Assembly (NCBI GenBank): GCA_023415895.1
Contig: JAEZJA010000179.1
Coordinates: forward strand, 1 to 9,618
Direction: 5' to 3'
From: Bacillota bacterium
GTDB lineage: Bacteria > Bacillota > Clostridia > Oscillospirales > Acutalibacteraceae
Length of the DNA: 9,618 nt
The notes beneath the pieces are model-generated. The model saw nothing but the letters and a program-made list of their open reading frames with translations, was not told where the DNA came from and searched no databases. Within the stretch, counting starts at the first letter, position 1. Every line of letters starts with the position of its first letter. The position numbers and the translations under genes were made by a program. Shown here piece by piece: positions 1 to 6,964 of this stretch.

Positions 1-660
1 CCCGTTTGCATCCGGGAGGGCTACGGCATGACCGAATGTGTCAACGCCTCCTGCCTCACGCCTCCCAATTATTCCAAACCGGGGAGCATCGGCATTCCCT
101 TCCCCGATATGGCCTTCAAAATTGTCAAGCCGGGCACGGAAGAAGAGCTGCCTTACGGCGAGGTGGGCGAAATCGTGCTGGCCGGGCCGACCGTCATGAA
201 GGAATACATCAATCAACCCGAAGAAACCGCCGCAACGCTGCGCAAGCACGCCGACGGTCTGACCTGGGTCTATACAGGCGACCTCGGCATGATGGATGAC
301 GAGGGCTTTGTCTACTTCCGGGGCAGACGCAAGCGCATGATCATTTCCTCAGGCTACAACATCTATCCAGGACAAATCGAGACGATTCTGGATGCCCATG
401 AGCTGGTTCACATGAGCTGCGTCATCGGCGTACCCGACCCTTACAAAATGCACCGGGTCAAGGCGTTTGTCGTGCTGATGCCGGGCGTTGCTGCCAACGA
501 CGAAACAAAAGAGAAACTTCTGGATTACTGTGCCCTGCACATCGCCAGATACGCCATGCCCCATGAGATCGAGTTCCGTGACGACCTGCCCAGAACAATG
601 GTCGGAAAAGTAGCCTACCGGCTGCTGGAGGAAGAAGAAAAGCACCGTCTGGCTGAATAA
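1..660 (+). CDS. Acyl-CoA synthetase (AMP-binding ligase), C-terminal part, 5' end cut by window
   Basis: This is the last 219 residues of an ANL-superfamily adenylate-forming ligase, which activates a carboxylic acid with ATP and transfers it to CoA. The reading frame is open from base 1, so the gene starts upstream of the window. Visible family motifs, numbered within the fragment, are YGMTE at 8-12 (adenine-binding motif A5), TGDLG at about 92-96 (A7, ribose-binding Asp), a GRRKRMIISSGYNIYP block at about 108-123 (hinge, A8), and the C-terminal catalytic lysine in PRTMVGK at about residue 203 (A10). The C-terminal lid domain is therefore complete and the protein looks functional. The acid substrate cannot be told, because the acid pocket lies mostly in the missing part; a medium- or long-chain fatty acid or aromatic acid is likely. 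It ends in TAA. It is separated from the sugar genes by a gene-free gap and a terminator, so a functional link is unlikely. Confidence 0.9.
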   Translation, partial: PVCIREGYGMTECVNASCLTPPNYSKPGSIGIPFPDMAFKIVKPGTEEELPYGEVGEIVLAGPTVMKEYINQPEETAATLRKHADGLTWVYTGDLGMMDDEGFVYFRGRRKRMIISSGYNIYPGQIETILDAHELVHMSCVIGVPDPYKMHRVKAFVVLMPGVAANDETKEKLLDYCALHIARYAMPHEIEFRDDLPRTMVGKVAYRLLEEEEKHRLAE

Positions 661-938
661 TCGGTCAGACGATGCTGTTATTCAAAACCGCAATGCCTAT
701 GAAAAGATGGGCAGCTGCAGAATAATCCGGTTCGCCGGAGCGATTGGCAACTGAGGCGGTGGATGTTTTCAGGGGAAAAGCGGTCCTTTTACCGAAATCT
801 GTTTTGAATTGAAATAATTCAGTAAATCATGAGCTATTGTATGACATAATCCCTCAGAGGTCTTTTTCTGCTCATCACTTTCACTCCATGACAATACTAT
901 ATGAAGGTGCGATGCGTTGTAACACGGACCTTCCGATG
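661..938. other. Gene-free stretch between convergent genes
   Basis: No convincing gene is seen on either strand here. Short open frames exist (769-960 minus, 837 onward plus), but neither has a good ribosome binding site or a recognisable product. Two small inverted repeats are present: a 5-bp stem with a TTCG loop at 726-739, without a following T run, and a 6-bp inverted repeat at 805-821. Neither is strong enough to be called a regulatory element. The stretch is probably the untranslated tail of the ligase transcript. Confidence 0.5.
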
Positions 939-979
939 AATAAAAATCCACCGGCTTCATTCGCCGGTGGATTTTTATT
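939..979. terminator. Bidirectional rho-independent terminator
   Basis: A perfect 17-bp inverted repeat (arms 939-955 and 963-979, loop of 7) has a GC-rich core, CCACCGGC paired with GCCGGTGG, flanked by A-rich DNA on the left and T-rich DNA on the right. Read in either direction it gives a hairpin followed by a U-rich tract, so it can stop both the ligase transcript coming from the left and the kinase transcript coming from the right. The right arm overlaps the kinase stop codon (978-980) by two bases. Confidence 0.9.
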
Positions 980-1880
980 ATGCTTCATGCAGCGAAGACT
1001 CCAACAGAACGCTGAGCATACCATGTACACCTGCCAGATTGCCCAGCTGCATTTGCCGCAGTGTTACCGGAAGAAACGTATCCACTACGCCCTTGCGTAT
1101 GTGCTCTTGCAGTGAATGCGCAATTACTGGTTCTGCGGAGATGCCCCCTCCGATCAGGATGGTGTCGGGGGCAAAGATATGGATCAGGCTGATCAGCCCG
1201 TAGCTGATCTCCACTATCCAGGAATCCAGCAAGGCTTTGGCGTCCGGGTCGCCGGAATGGTAGGCACGGCAGAGCGAATGGCCGTCCTTCCATGGCAGCC
1301 TCGCGGCTTTGGCATTTTCCAGAAGGGCAGACACGGAGGCGTATTGCTGATAGCAGCCCTGATGGCCGCAGCTGCAAAGCCGCCCGCCGGGATGCGTCAG
1401 GATGTGGCCGAATTCCGCCGCCACTCCCCTTTGCCCGCGGTACAGTTGGCCCGAACTAATGATAGCTCCCCCTACGCCTGTCCCAAACGTCAGACAAAGA
1501 AAATCTTTCAGCCCCCGGCCGGCTCCAAAACGAGCTTCGCCCAAAGCGGCAGCATCAACATCATTCTCAACGAAGGCGGGAATATGATAGCGTTCGTGCA
1601 TCACAGAAGAAAGATGTGTTCCTCGGTACCCCGGCATCGTTTCGTTGGCATAGACAATCACCCCATTCAGGGCATCCACCTGTCCGGCAGTGCTGATACC
1701 GATGCCGCTGATAGGTCCATGCTGCACCATACCATCAATGGCTCCGTACATAGCTTCCAGCATCGCCTCTACGCCCTCCTTCGCTCTGGAAGGCGTTTCT
1801 CCGGAATAGAGAAGAGTTTCGTCGGAAAATAGTGCATATTTGAGTGCCGTGCCGCCCACATCTAAAGTTGCAAAATGCAT
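978..1880 (-). CDS. ROK-family sugar kinase (glucokinase or N-acetylhexosamine kinase type)
   Basis: This 300-residue cytoplasmic protein transfers phosphate from ATP to a hexose. Visible ROK features are the phosphate-binding loop DVGGT at 7-11, the catalytic Asp107 in VENDVDAAALGE, a second nucleotide-binding loop FGTGVGG at about 132-138, and the ROK zinc site made of His159 (in EFGHI) with Cys169, Cys171 and Cys176 (CSCGHQGC). Its length is normal for a kinase. It has no N-terminal helix-turn-helix, so it is not a ROK repressor. The frame could begin 15 codons earlier at 1925, but that would place the promoter -10 box inside the gene. The start at 1880 has GGAGGG at 1887-1892 with a 6-nt spacer. 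It is divergent from a hexosaminidase/transport operon, so a likely job is phosphorylating the released sugar, perhaps GlcNAc. The exact sugar cannot be read from sequence. Confidence 0.9.
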   Translation of the reverse strand: MHFATLDVGGTALKYALFSDETLLYSGETPSRAKEGVEAMLEAMYGAIDGMVQHGPISGIGISTAGQVDALNGVIVYANETMPGYRGTHLSSVMHERYHIPAFVENDVDAAALGEARFGAGRGLKDFLCLTFGTGVGGAIISSGQLYRGQRGVAAEFGHILTHPGGRLCSCGHQGCYQQYASVSALLENAKAARLPWKDGHSLCRAYHSGDPDAKALLDSWIVEISYGLISLIHIFAPDTILIGGGISAEPVIAHSLQEHIRKGVVDTFLPVTLRQMQLGNLAGVHGMLSVLLESSLHEA

Positions 1881-1913
1881 CCTATTCCCTCCATTTTTGT
1901 CTGGATCGCCTTC

Positions 1914-1941
1914 ATTATATACCACAATCTTCCTTTGTCAA
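1914..1941 (-). promoter_or_regulatory. Sigma-A promoter of the ROK kinase
   Basis: On the minus strand a perfect -35 box TTGACA (1941-1936) and a perfect -10 box TATAAT (1919-1914) are separated by 16 bp. Transcription would start near 1907, giving a leader of about 27 nt before the ATG at 1880. The spacer holds one copy of an octamer that recurs in inverted orientation at the divergent promoter. Confidence 0.85.
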
Positions 1942-2008
1942 TAAAAAATAATTTCTTTAAATAAAAATAGCTTTTAGTAAAAAATATGCAATACTTAAAA
2001 ATTGTGGT
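1921..2008. repeat. Widely spaced inverted octamer in the divergent promoter region
   Basis: ACCACAAT at 1921-1928 and its reverse complement ATTGTGGT at 2001-2008 lie with centres 80 bp apart. The first copy sits in the kinase promoter spacer, one base from the -10 box. The second abuts and overlaps by one base the -35 box of the rightward operon promoter. Each copy reads the same way relative to its own promoter's direction. This placement fits a regulator site, but it could be chance in an AT-rich gap. Confidence 0.4.
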
Positions 2009-2035
2009 TGACATTTAATACAACTGTGCTATACT
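2008..2035 (+). promoter_or_regulatory. Sigma-A promoter of the glycan operon
   Basis: A perfect -35 box TTGACA (2008-2013) and a near-consensus -10 box TATACT (2030-2035) are 16 bp apart. A TG dinucleotide at 2027-2028, one base before the -10 box, makes it an extended -10 promoter. The start of transcription would be near 2042, leaving a leader of about 70 nt before the first gene. It is the only clear promoter seen for the rightward genes. Confidence 0.85.
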
Positions 2036-2043
2036 AAGAGCGA

Positions 2044-2063
2044 AATAAAAAAATATTTTTATT
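2044..2063. promoter_or_regulatory. AT-only palindrome at the operon transcription start
   Basis: AATAAAAA (2044-2051) and TTTTTATT (2056-2063) form an 8-bp inverted repeat with a 4-nt centre, just after the predicted transcription start. It could be an operator or a weak A/U leader hairpin. The surrounding gap is extremely AT-rich, so a chance palindrome is quite possible. Confidence 0.3.
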
Positions 2064-2114
2064 TTTTACGAAATTTAGGAAAAATTTTTACATTTAATAA
2101 AGGTCGGGACATCT

Positions 2115-3272
2115 GTGGCCAAGATCAACGGTTTGGATAAGAATATGAACCAATCCTCGCTATCAAGCGATGGACTTTGTTTTCTTGCTTTGGATAGTCC
2201 CGGTTTCCGGGTCACCGGCTTAAACGGCTTTCAGGAACGAGGCGCGTTTGACAGGCTGACGCAATCCGACCAGAGAAAGCTGCGTCCCGTCAACATAAAT
2301 CTTCTCGAGCTTGGCAGCCATACCGCCGGCGGTCAGATCGCCTTCCGCTCGGATACATCGCATCTTTCCATTCATGTGGTTTTAAAAAACGCTCCCAACA
2401 TGCTGAACATGACGCCTTGCAGTCAATGCGGCTTTGACTGTTATGTCGGAAAAGATGCAAATCACCTCCATTTTGCCGGATTGACGTTTTTTTCAAACCG
2501 TGCCAAACAATATACGTGCGTTCTCGTGCAGCCGGATATTCTGGAAGCACTTCACCAAAGCAGTCTTGCTCAGCCCTCAGAATCATCGAATGAGCAACCC
2601 ATGTTGGAATACCGTATTTTCTTTCCGCTGTACTGCCATGTGGAACAGATCAAAATCGGTGTGGATGAGCAGGCGATTATCGCTCCTCCTTCCCCTTTCG
2701 CAATGGAGGGTAAGCTGGTTTTTTACGGAACCAGCATCACCCAGGGGGCCAGCGCCAGCCGACCGGGCATGTGTTACGCAAACATTCTCAGCCGAAGGCT
2801 CAATGTGGAAACGCTCAACTATGGCTTTTCAGGCAACGGCTTGGGGGAAATGGAAGTCGCCGATACGCTGGCGGGCATCGACAACCCGCTGCTGTATTTG
2901 ATAGACTACGAAGCCAATGCCGGTCTCAACGGGAAGCTTGAAGAAACGCTGGAGTCCTTCCTTCTCTGCCTCATGAAAAAGCATCCCGCCGTTCCGCTTC
3001 TCGTGGTCTCCCGCATCCCCCATCTGCTCGATAGCCTTAACAAGGAACGGGCGTTTCGTCGGGAAGCCATCAGGCGTTTTCAACAGGATACCGTACAACG
3101 AATCAACCAGGATTTCGGCGGACGCGCCTACTTTGTGGATGGGCGGACACTTCTGCCGGACAACGGGGAGGATACGACCATCGATCTGACCCACCCAACG
3201 GATCTTGGCTTTGCCTTCATGGCCGACGGGTTGGAGAAAACACTGCGCAAGATACTGAATCTTGAGAGGTAA
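2115..3272 (+). CDS. SGNH/GDSL-type esterase of the GxDLY family
   Basis: This 385-residue predicted hydrolase probably removes acyl (for example acetyl) groups from a carbohydrate. The N-terminal part (about 20-190) looks like the beta-rich GxDLY domain, with GFDCY at 106-110 as its signature variant. The SGNH domain follows: block I GTSITQG at 205-211 with nucleophile Ser207, block II around GFSGNG (237-242), block III around YLIDYEANAG with Asn268, and block V with Asp357 and His360 in DLTH. No signal peptide is visible, so it should act in the cytoplasm. It is the first gene of the operon. The start is uncertain: GTG at 2115 has AAAGG 11 nt upstream, while ATG at 2145 has only a weak GGA; both leave the domains intact. 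It ends 3 bp before the next gene, whose ribosome binding site lies inside this gene's end, which suggests coupled translation. The substrate is unknown. Confidence 0.82.
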   Translation: MAKINGLDKNMNQSSLSSDGLCFLALDSPGFRVTGLNGFQERGAFDRLTQSDQRKLRPVNINLLELGSHTAGGQIAFRSDTSHLSIHVVLKNAPNMLNMTPCSQCGFDCYVGKDANHLHFAGLTFFSNRAKQYTCVLVQPDILEALHQSSLAQPSESSNEQPMLEYRIFFPLYCHVEQIKIGVDEQAIIAPPSPFAMEGKLVFYGTSITQGASASRPGMCYANILSRRLNVETLNYGFSGNGLGEMEVADTLAGIDNPLLYLIDYEANAGLNGKLEETLESFLLCLMKKHPAVPLLVVSRIPHLLDSLNKERAFRREAIRRFQQDTVQRINQDFGGRAYFVDGRTLLPDNGEDTTIDLTHPTDLGFAFMADGLEKTLRKILNLER

Positions 3273-3275
3273 GCC

Positions 3276-5153
3276 ATGAGTACATATCAAGTCATTACCA
3301 CCGAGCCGGTCATGGATGCGCTGACAGAACTTCAAAAGTCGCTGCCTTTTCGCCTTGGCTTGGAGGGCATCCCGGTACACCTTTCCTTTTCGGGAACGGG
3401 CATTCATGTGCACAAAACCGTTGAACAGATCACGGTAACCTGCAGCGGCTTAAGGGAACTGGGGAGAGCCTGGTTTCTGATGCTGCGGCAAGAGCCCCAG
3501 AAATGCTGTAACGTCAAGGAACAATGCTGTTTTCGAAATTTGGAGGTCATGCTGGATTGTTCCCGCAATGCCGTCATGCGTCCTGAAATGCTGGAAAATA
3601 TGATTCGGATTCTCACGATTTGCGGCTATACCGCCTTGCAGCTCTATACAGAGGATACGCTGGAAGTGCCGGAAGAGCCTTACTTCGGGTATCAGCGAGG
3701 AGCTTATACCAAAGAGGAAATTCAAAGGATTGACAACTACTGCCGTCTCTTTGGACTGGAACTGGTACCTTGTATTCAAACGCTGGCGCATATCAACCAG
3801 ATTACACGGTATCCCCGGTACGATTCCATCATCGACCTCAACGACATCCTTCTGGTGGGCAATGAGGATACCTACACATTCCTTGAACATATCATCGCCT
3901 CGGCGGCCAGCTGCTTCTCCTCCCGCAGGATACATATCGGTATGGACGAAGCACACATGGTGGGGCTCGGGAAATACCTCGACCAGCATGGTTACGAGGA
4001 GCGCTTTCCCATTCTGACCCGTCATCTGGAACGGGTAATGGACATTTTAAAAAAGCATGGTTTCCAACCCATGATGTGGAGCGACATGTTTTTTCGTTTG
4101 CTCTCCAAGGGCGCCTATACTCTCAAAGAAGATCAGGTGGATCCCGCCTTGTTTGCCCTCATTCCTCAGGGAGTGGAGCTGGTTTATTGGGATTACTATT
4201 CGAAGGATTACGACCATTATTTCAGCAACCTGCAGATGCACCGCCGGATGTCTTCAACGGTCGGTTTCGCTGCCGGTGCCTGGAAGTGGGCGGGTTTTGC
4301 TCCCGAAAACGGGTTCAGCCTTCAAACCGGAGATGCGGCTTTCCGTGCCTGCCGTGACAACGGCATCCATGATTTCATGGTGACCTGCTGGGGCGACAAC
4401 GGCGGCGAAGCCAGCGGATTCTCCGTACTGCCCTGCTTCTTCCGCTATGCCGAAGCGGCTTACCGACAGGCAGCCGTGATACCCCAGCCGGGTGAAGGGG
4501 AAGAAGCCTTCCGCATACTGACCGGACTGAGCTTTACGGAATACATGCAGGTGGATGCGCCTAACCAGATCTTCGGAAAGACAGAACACTGCCATGCCAA
4601 CCCCAGCAAGTATCTGCTCTATAACGATGTATTGCTGGGTACCTTTGATTCCGCCATCCTTCCCGAAGCAGGCAAGCGCTACGAACGGCTTGCCAAAGAT
4701 TTGGGGGCCATCTCAGCAAAGGGAACGGCTCAGAGTCCCCTGTTCCAGTCACTTTCCAGTCTTTGCTCCCTTTTAGAGAAAAAAGCCGATCTGAGTTTAA
4801 AACTCTATGAAGCCTATCGGGCCGCAGACCGTCAAGCCCTGAACCAGATCGCCGCGGTGACGATCCCTGAAACATTGCACAGACTTGAAGTGTTCTATGA
4901 AGATTTCGAGTATCAATGGCGTTTGGAAAACAAAATGCTGGGATTTGAGGTGCAGCAAATTCACATTTCCGCCCTCCGAGAACGATTGCTCTATGCAAAG
5001 AAACTCATACAAGCGCTGCTCGATGGACGCATCAGCACCATTGAGGAGCTGGATGGAAAGAGACTTCCGCTTGCCTACGTGGGACAACAGGAGCCGGATG
5101 CGGTCCACTACAATCTGTGGAACACCATGGCGACTCCCGGGGTTCTGCGCTGA
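3276..5153 (+). CDS. GH20 beta-N-acetylhexosaminidase, GcnA-like
   Basis: This 625-residue enzyme is predicted to remove terminal beta-linked GlcNAc or GalNAc from imported glycans. The length and layout resemble the cytoplasmic streptococcal GcnA type. A short N-terminal alpha/beta region (1-85) precedes a TIM barrel. The GH20 landmarks are Arg97 in LDCSR (sugar-binding arginine of the family), the catalytic Asp224-Glu225 pair in HIGMDEA (220-226), an aromatic stretch GAWKWAGF (334-341), and CWGDNGGEAS (371-380). A mostly helical C-terminal region follows (about 400-625). GH20 enzymes use the substrate's own acetamido group as nucleophile, held by the Asp, with the Glu as acid/base. There is no signal peptide, so the substrate must be imported, which fits the transporter genes next door. 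A GAGAGG Shine-Dalgarno-like site precedes ATG 3276. Exact linkage preference cannot be told. Confidence 0.9.
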   Translation: MSTYQVITTEPVMDALTELQKSLPFRLGLEGIPVHLSFSGTGIHVHKTVEQITVTCSGLRELGRAWFLMLRQEPQKCCNVKEQCCFRNLEVMLDCSRNAVMRPEMLENMIRILTICGYTALQLYTEDTLEVPEEPYFGYQRGAYTKEEIQRIDNYCRLFGLELVPCIQTLAHINQITRYPRYDSIIDLNDILLVGNEDTYTFLEHIIASAASCFSSRRIHIGMDEAHMVGLGKYLDQHGYEERFPILTRHLERVMDILKKHGFQPMMWSDMFFRLLSKGAYTLKEDQVDPALFALIPQGVELVYWDYYSKDYDHYFSNLQMHRRMSSTVGFAAGAWKWAGFAPENGFSLQTGDAAFRACRDNGIHDFMVTCWGDNGGEASGFSVLPCFFRYAEAAYRQAAVIPQPGEGEEAFRILTGLSFTEYMQVDAPNQIFGKTEHCHANPSKYLLYNDVLLGTFDSAILPEAGKRYERLAKDLGAISAKGTAQSPLFQSLSSLCSLLEKKADLSLKLYEAYRAADRQALNQIAAVTIPETLHRLEVFYEDFEYQWRLENKMLGFEVQQIHISALRERLLYAKKLIQALLDGRISTIEELDGKRLPLAYVGQQEPDAVHYNLWNTMATPGVLR

Positions 5154-5197
5154 CAAACGAGTCTATATATTGGCTTAAATTAAAAGGAGGATTATTC

Positions 5198-6844
5198 ATG
5201 AAAAAGAAGACCACCAAAGCTTTTGCACTGGTACTCGCGCTTCTGATGACTGCCGGTCTGTTTGGCTGCAACGGCACCAATACCACCCCGTCATCCACAG
5301 CCAATCCTGTGGACAATACAACCGCGGCTCCCACCAAGAAACTGGCAGACTATGAAAAGGTCAGCAGCTTCAACATCTTCGGCATCGCCGCAGGCGTGAC
5401 GGATGAACAGCTTAACGACTCCGATACCTCCAAGTTGCTGAACACGGCCACCGGTTACAACGTCAAATATGTCCAGCAGCCCGCCGACGCCACAGATATG
5501 GAAACAGCCATCACCAATGTTTTCATGCTCAAGCAGGACTATCAGGCCGTGAAAGTCAGCAAGAACGAATTCTACACCCTGCTGGCCATGGACGCTCTGG
5601 CCCCCATTACCGAATACGTCAACGCGTCCACCAACCTGAAGGAACAGATCTCCCAGTTTGGCTGGTCCACCGCCACCAAAGACGGAGATATCTACGGTAT
5701 TCCTCTGAAGGGCGCTTACGTCTGCAATTCGGTTGCTCTCTGCTATCGTTTGGACTGGCTGAAGGAATACAACGAGAAAAACCCCAATAAAGCCATCCCC
5801 CTTCCCTCTGAACAGAACGGATACTCGATGTCCGTGTCACAGTTCAAAACCATGCTGGAATACTTCAAAACCAAGGTTCCTGCCGGCGGATATCCCATGG
5901 CCGTGGATACCAACTGCGTGTACATGGAGAACATTATGCCCGCCTTCGGTGTATACCAGGAGTGGGCCGATGTCAACGGAAAACTGACCTATGTCATCGA
6001 TCAGCCCGGTTTTGAAGACTATGCCGCTTATATGAAGGGCCTCTTTGACGATGGTCTCATCAAGTATCAGGCCACCAGTGATGATGCTGGCGCCGTGAAG
6101 TCCCTGCAGTCCCGCACCGCAGGCGCAGGCCGTATAGCTCACTGGAACGCGTTTGCGATCGAGACCACCAACGTCGCCAAGGGCACGGACACATCCACCT
6201 ACACCGATGACTCCATCGGCTATATTATGGCTCTGGTGGCGGATAAGGATGCCGGAGATGCCAGCAAAGTTCGCGTCGTAGCTAACGATGGCTACTCCTA
6301 CTACACGGTCATTCCGAAGTTCACAAAACCTGAGCAGATTGCCGCGGTGATCGATTATGCCGACAAGAAGCTCGACAAGGATCTCTTCCTCAAGATGGTA
6401 TTGGGTACGGAAGGCGAGACCTTCTCCATAAAAGACGGCAGCTATTATCCGATTCTGCCCGCCTTCAACGACAAACAGGGCTTGGCCGACAAGTTCCTGG
6501 ATGGCAGCCGTGAAGAGGATTACGCCAAGTACTGGCTGTGCCGTGTGCGCAAGACTTCTGCCCAAGCGAAGATGTTCTTCAACTCCAACTTCAATATCGA
6601 GAAGTGCAGCTACCATGATGCCACTGCCGTCATGCCGGCCAATGAGGCCTTCGACACCTACTACTCCAACACCAACCTCCAAACCAAGAGTGAAATCGTG
6701 CTGAATATGTTTAACAAGGGCGTGGCCTTTGATATCAATGCCATCCGTGCAAAGTGGGCCGCTGGCAACGGTGATCAAATCACTTCCTCTGTCAATGAGT
6801 GGTACTCGAAGTGGGAGTATCATACTACCTACAATACGAAATAA
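5198..6844 (+). CDS. Lipoprotein sugar-binding protein of an ABC importer (LplA/YtcQ-type)
   Basis: This 548-residue extracellular solute-binding protein captures sugars outside the membrane and hands them to the permeases encoded downstream. It has a lipoprotein signal peptide: lysines at 2-4, a hydrophobic stretch at about 8-22, and a lipobox LFGC with Cys24 as the lipidated residue. A Thr/Ser/Asn/Pro-rich linker follows (about 25-47). The segment DGDIYGIP at about 162-169 is typical of family 1 sugar-binding proteins. The length exceeds the 400-450 residues of MalE-like proteins and matches the larger LplA/YtcQ group. The frame is open 27 codons further upstream, but ATG 5198 has AAAGGAGG at 5183-5190 with a 7-nt spacer and begins the signal peptide, so it is the true start. 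The gap after the hexosaminidase gene is 44 bp with no clear promoter. The oligosaccharide it binds is not shown by sequence. Confidence 0.92.
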   Translation: MKKKTTKAFALVLALLMTAGLFGCNGTNTTPSSTANPVDNTTAAPTKKLADYEKVSSFNIFGIAAGVTDEQLNDSDTSKLLNTATGYNVKYVQQPADATDMETAITNVFMLKQDYQAVKVSKNEFYTLLAMDALAPITEYVNASTNLKEQISQFGWSTATKDGDIYGIPLKGAYVCNSVALCYRLDWLKEYNEKNPNKAIPLPSEQNGYSMSVSQFKTMLEYFKTKVPAGGYPMAVDTNCVYMENIMPAFGVYQEWADVNGKLTYVIDQPGFEDYAAYMKGLFDDGLIKYQATSDDAGAVKSLQSRTAGAGRIAHWNAFAIETTNVAKGTDTSTYTDDSIGYIMALVADKDAGDASKVRVVANDGYSYYTVIPKFTKPEQIAAVIDYADKKLDKDLFLKMVLGTEGETFSIKDGSYYPILPAFNDKQGLADKFLDGSREEDYAKYWLCRVRKTSAQAKMFFNSNFNIEKCSYHDATAVMPANEAFDTYYSNTNLQTKSEIVLNMFNKGVAFDINAIRAKWAAGNGDQITSSVNEWYSKWEYHTTYNTK

Positions 6845-6871
6845 TTCCTATCATCGTTCTTGCAGAGAACC

Positions 6872-6907
6872 GGATTGCGTGCCAGGCAGGTGTCTGGCAC
6901 GCAATCC
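6872..6907 (+). terminator. Strong intra-operon hairpin after the binding-protein gene
   Basis: Arms GGATTGCGTGCCAG (6872-6885) and CTGGCACGCAATCC (6894-6907) pair over 14 bp. They can extend by a G-U and a C-G pair to a 4-nt loop. It is followed by CCTCTTTAC rather than a clean T run, so it is better read as a leaky terminator or a 3' mRNA-stabilising stem than as a full stop. It lies 27 bp after the binding-protein stop codon and 57 bp before the first permease. In ABC operons such stems commonly let the binding protein be made in excess over the permeases. Confidence 0.75.
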
Positions 6908-6964
6908 CCTCTTTACAGCCGACCAACGTAATCATGACCATAATCAATGGAAAAGGAAACGCTT

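Noticed and set aside
726..739. Small TTCG-loop hairpin after the ligase gene as its terminator
   Set aside because: The stem has only 5 bp, the loop is closed by G-C rather than the stable C-G, and no T run follows. The element at 939-979 is far stronger.
769..960. 63-codon minus-strand frame downstream of the ROK kinase
   Set aside because: It starts within the terminator loop (ATG at 958-960), so it would lie past the stop signal. It has no good ribosome binding site and no recognisable product.
1116..1832. Open frame of 238 residues on the plus strand across the ROK kinase
   Set aside because: It is antisense to a gene with full ROK motifs, promoter and ribosome binding site. Its translation is low-complexity and matches no family.
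978..1880. ROK protein as a transcriptional repressor of the operon
   Set aside because: ROK repressors such as XylR/NagC have an N-terminal helix-turn-helix of about 80 residues. This protein starts directly at the kinase fold.
1881..1925. Earlier start for the ROK kinase at 1925
   Set aside because: The perfect -10 box (1914-1919) would be inside the coding region and the start codon upstream of the predicted transcript start. ATG 1880 has an ideal ribosome binding site and begins at the conserved DVGGT region.
5150..5197. Separate promoter just ahead of the binding-protein gene (TATATAT at 5164-5170)
   Set aside because: A -10-like stretch is present, but no -35 box is found at a suitable distance, so it is not called.
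5837..6823. Open frame of 328 residues on the minus strand across the binding-protein gene
   Set aside because: It lies entirely antisense to a well-supported lipoprotein gene, and its product has no recognisable domain. It reflects codon bias of the real gene.
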